Origin: Devosia sp.
GTDB lineage: Bacteria > Pseudomonadota > Alphaproteobacteria > Rhizobiales > Devosiaceae
DNA: 6,203 bases
Assembly: GCA_028290685.1 (NCBI GenBank)
Contig: JAQGJI010000181.1
Location: 1 to 6,203 of the forward strand
Direction: 5' to 3'
Shown here piece after piece: positions 5,746 through 6,203 of this stretch (position 1 is the stretch's first letter; every line of letters starts with the position of its first letter). The translations under genes and the position numbers were made by a program. The notes under the pieces are model-generated. The model was not told where the DNA came from, made no database searches, and worked only from the letters and a program-made list of their open reading frames with translations.

Positions 5746-5830
5746 GCCCAGATGGCGGAATTGGTAGACGCGCACGGTTCAGGTCCGTGTACCGCAAGGT
5801 GTGGAAGTTCGAGTCTTCTTCTGGGCACCA
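5746..5830 (+). tRNA. tRNA-Leu, anticodon CAG
   Basis: The full cloverleaf can be drawn by eye. The acceptor arm GCCCAGA (5746-5752) pairs perfectly with TCTGGGC. The D-arm contains AATTGGTAGA. The anticodon stem CACGG/CCGTG encloses the loop TTCAGGT, placing CAG at positions 34-36, which reads CUG leucine codons. A class II long variable arm (ACC-GCAA-GGT) follows, as expected for leucine. The T-arm has the TTCGAGT loop. The discriminator base is A and the CCA end is encoded (5828-5830). The length is 85 nt. In a GC-rich genome CUG is normally the dominant leucine codon, so this should be a major isoacceptor. It has its own promoter and terminator, and no integrase or att-like duplication is visible at its 3' end within the window. 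Confidence 0.98.
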
Positions 5831-5840
5831 GATTTAGTGG

Positions 5841-5880
5841 ACCCCGGCTGCGATGAAAATCGCAGCCGGGGTTTTCTGTT
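5841..5880 (+). terminator. Rho-independent terminator of tRNA-Leu
   Basis: A perfect 14-bp stem (ACCCCGGCTGCGAT, 5841-5854, with its complement at 5859-5872) closes on a GAAA tetraloop. TTTT at 5872-5875 and further T's follow. It begins ten bases after the encoded CCA and is oriented for plus-strand transcripts; the minus side has no T-run. Confidence 0.95.
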
Positions 5881-6019
5881 GGGGGCAGGCAGCACCGCGC
5901 CTGTTCTGCACCATTGCCCCGTCCACCACGCCCCCGGCACGCTGCAGCGCACCGTGCGGGCATGACGCCGCGGCCGCAGGGCAAGTGCGAACGATCCATT
6001 CAACCAGCAAACCGGCCAT

Positions 6020-6053
6020 CCCGGAGCGATGCGGCGCAAACGCCTGCTCCGGG
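6020..6053. repeat. Two-part stem-loop
   Basis: CCCGGAGC (6020-6027) pairs with GCTCCGGG (6046-6053). An inner GGCG (6033-6036) pairs with CGCC (6041-6044) around a CAAA loop, with an asymmetric internal loop between them. Read on the minus strand it follows the right-edge gene by about 60 bases, but only a short GTTT lies beyond it. A terminator role is weak. Confidence 0.5.
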
Positions 6054-6064
6054 GCTCGACGCTA

Positions 6065-6085
6065 TCCGGGGGGAATACCCCCGGA
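6065..6085. terminator. GC-rich hairpin downstream of the right-edge gene (weak terminator candidate)
   Basis: TCCGGGGG (6065-6072) pairs perfectly with CCCCCGGA (6078-6085) across a five-base loop. It lies about 30 bases past the stop of the minus-strand gene at 6117, a typical terminator distance. No T-run follows on that strand, so termination, if any, is not of the classical intrinsic type. Confidence 0.35.
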
Positions 6086-6116
6086 GGGGCCACCAGGGTG
6101 CAATGCTCGACAGCCC

Positions 6117-6203
6117 TTAAGCCTCGAACATCTTTTTGAGCTTGTCGAAGAACCCGCCGGAGGTGGGGCTGGTTTCCTCGGTTTCGAGCCGGGCGAATTC
6201 CTC
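6117..6203 (-). CDS. C-terminal 28 residues of an unrecognised protein (5' end outside window)
   Basis: The minus-strand frame open at the right edge ends at TAA (6119-6117). The tail contains LETEETSPTSGG followed by FFDKLKKMFEA. The acidic/Ser-Thr/Gly segment followed by a short basic amphipathic helix looks like a flexible linker plus a terminal binding peptide. Coding is supported by the open frame to the edge, sensible composition and hairpins after the stop. I cannot assign a family from 28 residues. Confidence 0.6.
   Translation of the reverse strand, partial: EEFARLETEETSPTSGGFFDKLKKMFEA

Larger units (their letters stand above)
5881..6116. other. Gene-free stretch with two hairpins between tRNA-Leu and the right-edge gene
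   Basis: I see no credible coding sequence. The minus-strand open frames here run through the tRNA gene, and the plus-strand frame starting at 5914 has no family resemblance. The stretch forms the 3' region of the right-edge minus-strand gene and contains the two stem-loops listed separately. Confidence 0.6.

Noticed and set aside
5746..5880. Integrated element at the tRNA-Leu 3' end
   Set aside because: tRNA-Leu genes are common integration targets. No integrase and no repeated copy of the tRNA 3' end is visible, and an ordinary terminator follows.
5733..6093. Minus-strand open frames of 88 and 104 residues across the tRNA gene
   Set aside because: They translate the complement of a complete tRNA and its terminator hairpin, so they are artefacts.

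Overview
The window is GC-rich and reads like an alphaproteobacterial chromosome, probably Hyphomicrobiales/Devosiaceae-like. This placement is an inference from protein style (a PadR regulator with an Arg/Gly/Trp-rich N-terminus, an NDUFA9-like SDR, a MurU-like nucleotidyltransferase) and from a GTTC-N7-GTTC motif. All recognisable protein genes lie on the minus strand. One tRNA gene lies on the plus strand. I see no insertion sequence, prophage, CRISPR array, defence island or biosynthetic cluster, and no convincing undescribed system.

Layout by increasing coordinate: (1) 1-325, the N-terminal part of a MurU-like sugar-1-phosphate nucleotidyltransferase, running off the left edge. (2) 358-3282, a 974-residue FAD plus Fe-S D-2-hydroxyacid (D-lactate type) dehydrogenase. 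It lies 32 bp upstream of the MurU-like gene in the direction of transcription, so the two are probably cotranscribed. (3) 3283-3386, the oxidoreductase control region, with a nested palindrome touching the start codon and a strong 12-bp-stem hairpin. (4) 3387-4124, a PadR-family repressor whose upstream region holds two copies of a GATATATCTTGTA element in inverted orientation, probably its own operators. (5) 4227-4258, a rho-independent terminator. (6) 4288-5277, an NDUFA9-like atypical SDR. (7) 5288-5706, a gap of about 420 bp without a convincing gene, containing a stem-loop that overlaps a LexA-type motif and short direct repeats. (8) 5707-5880, a complete tRNA-Leu(CAG) unit with promoter, encoded CCA and terminator. 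(9) 5881-6116, a gene-free stretch with two hairpins. (10) 6117-6203, the last 28 codons of an unrecognised gene.

Functionally this looks like ordinary core and housekeeping sequence: hydroxyacid oxidation feeding the respiratory chain, probable cell-wall sugar salvage, a local repressor, a quinone/complex I-associated SDR and a leucine tRNA. The points most worth a second look are the paired PadR operators, the nested palindrome at the dehydrogenase start, the LexA-like box in the structured gap, and the placement of a D-lactate-type dehydrogenase directly before a MurNAc-recycling-type gene.
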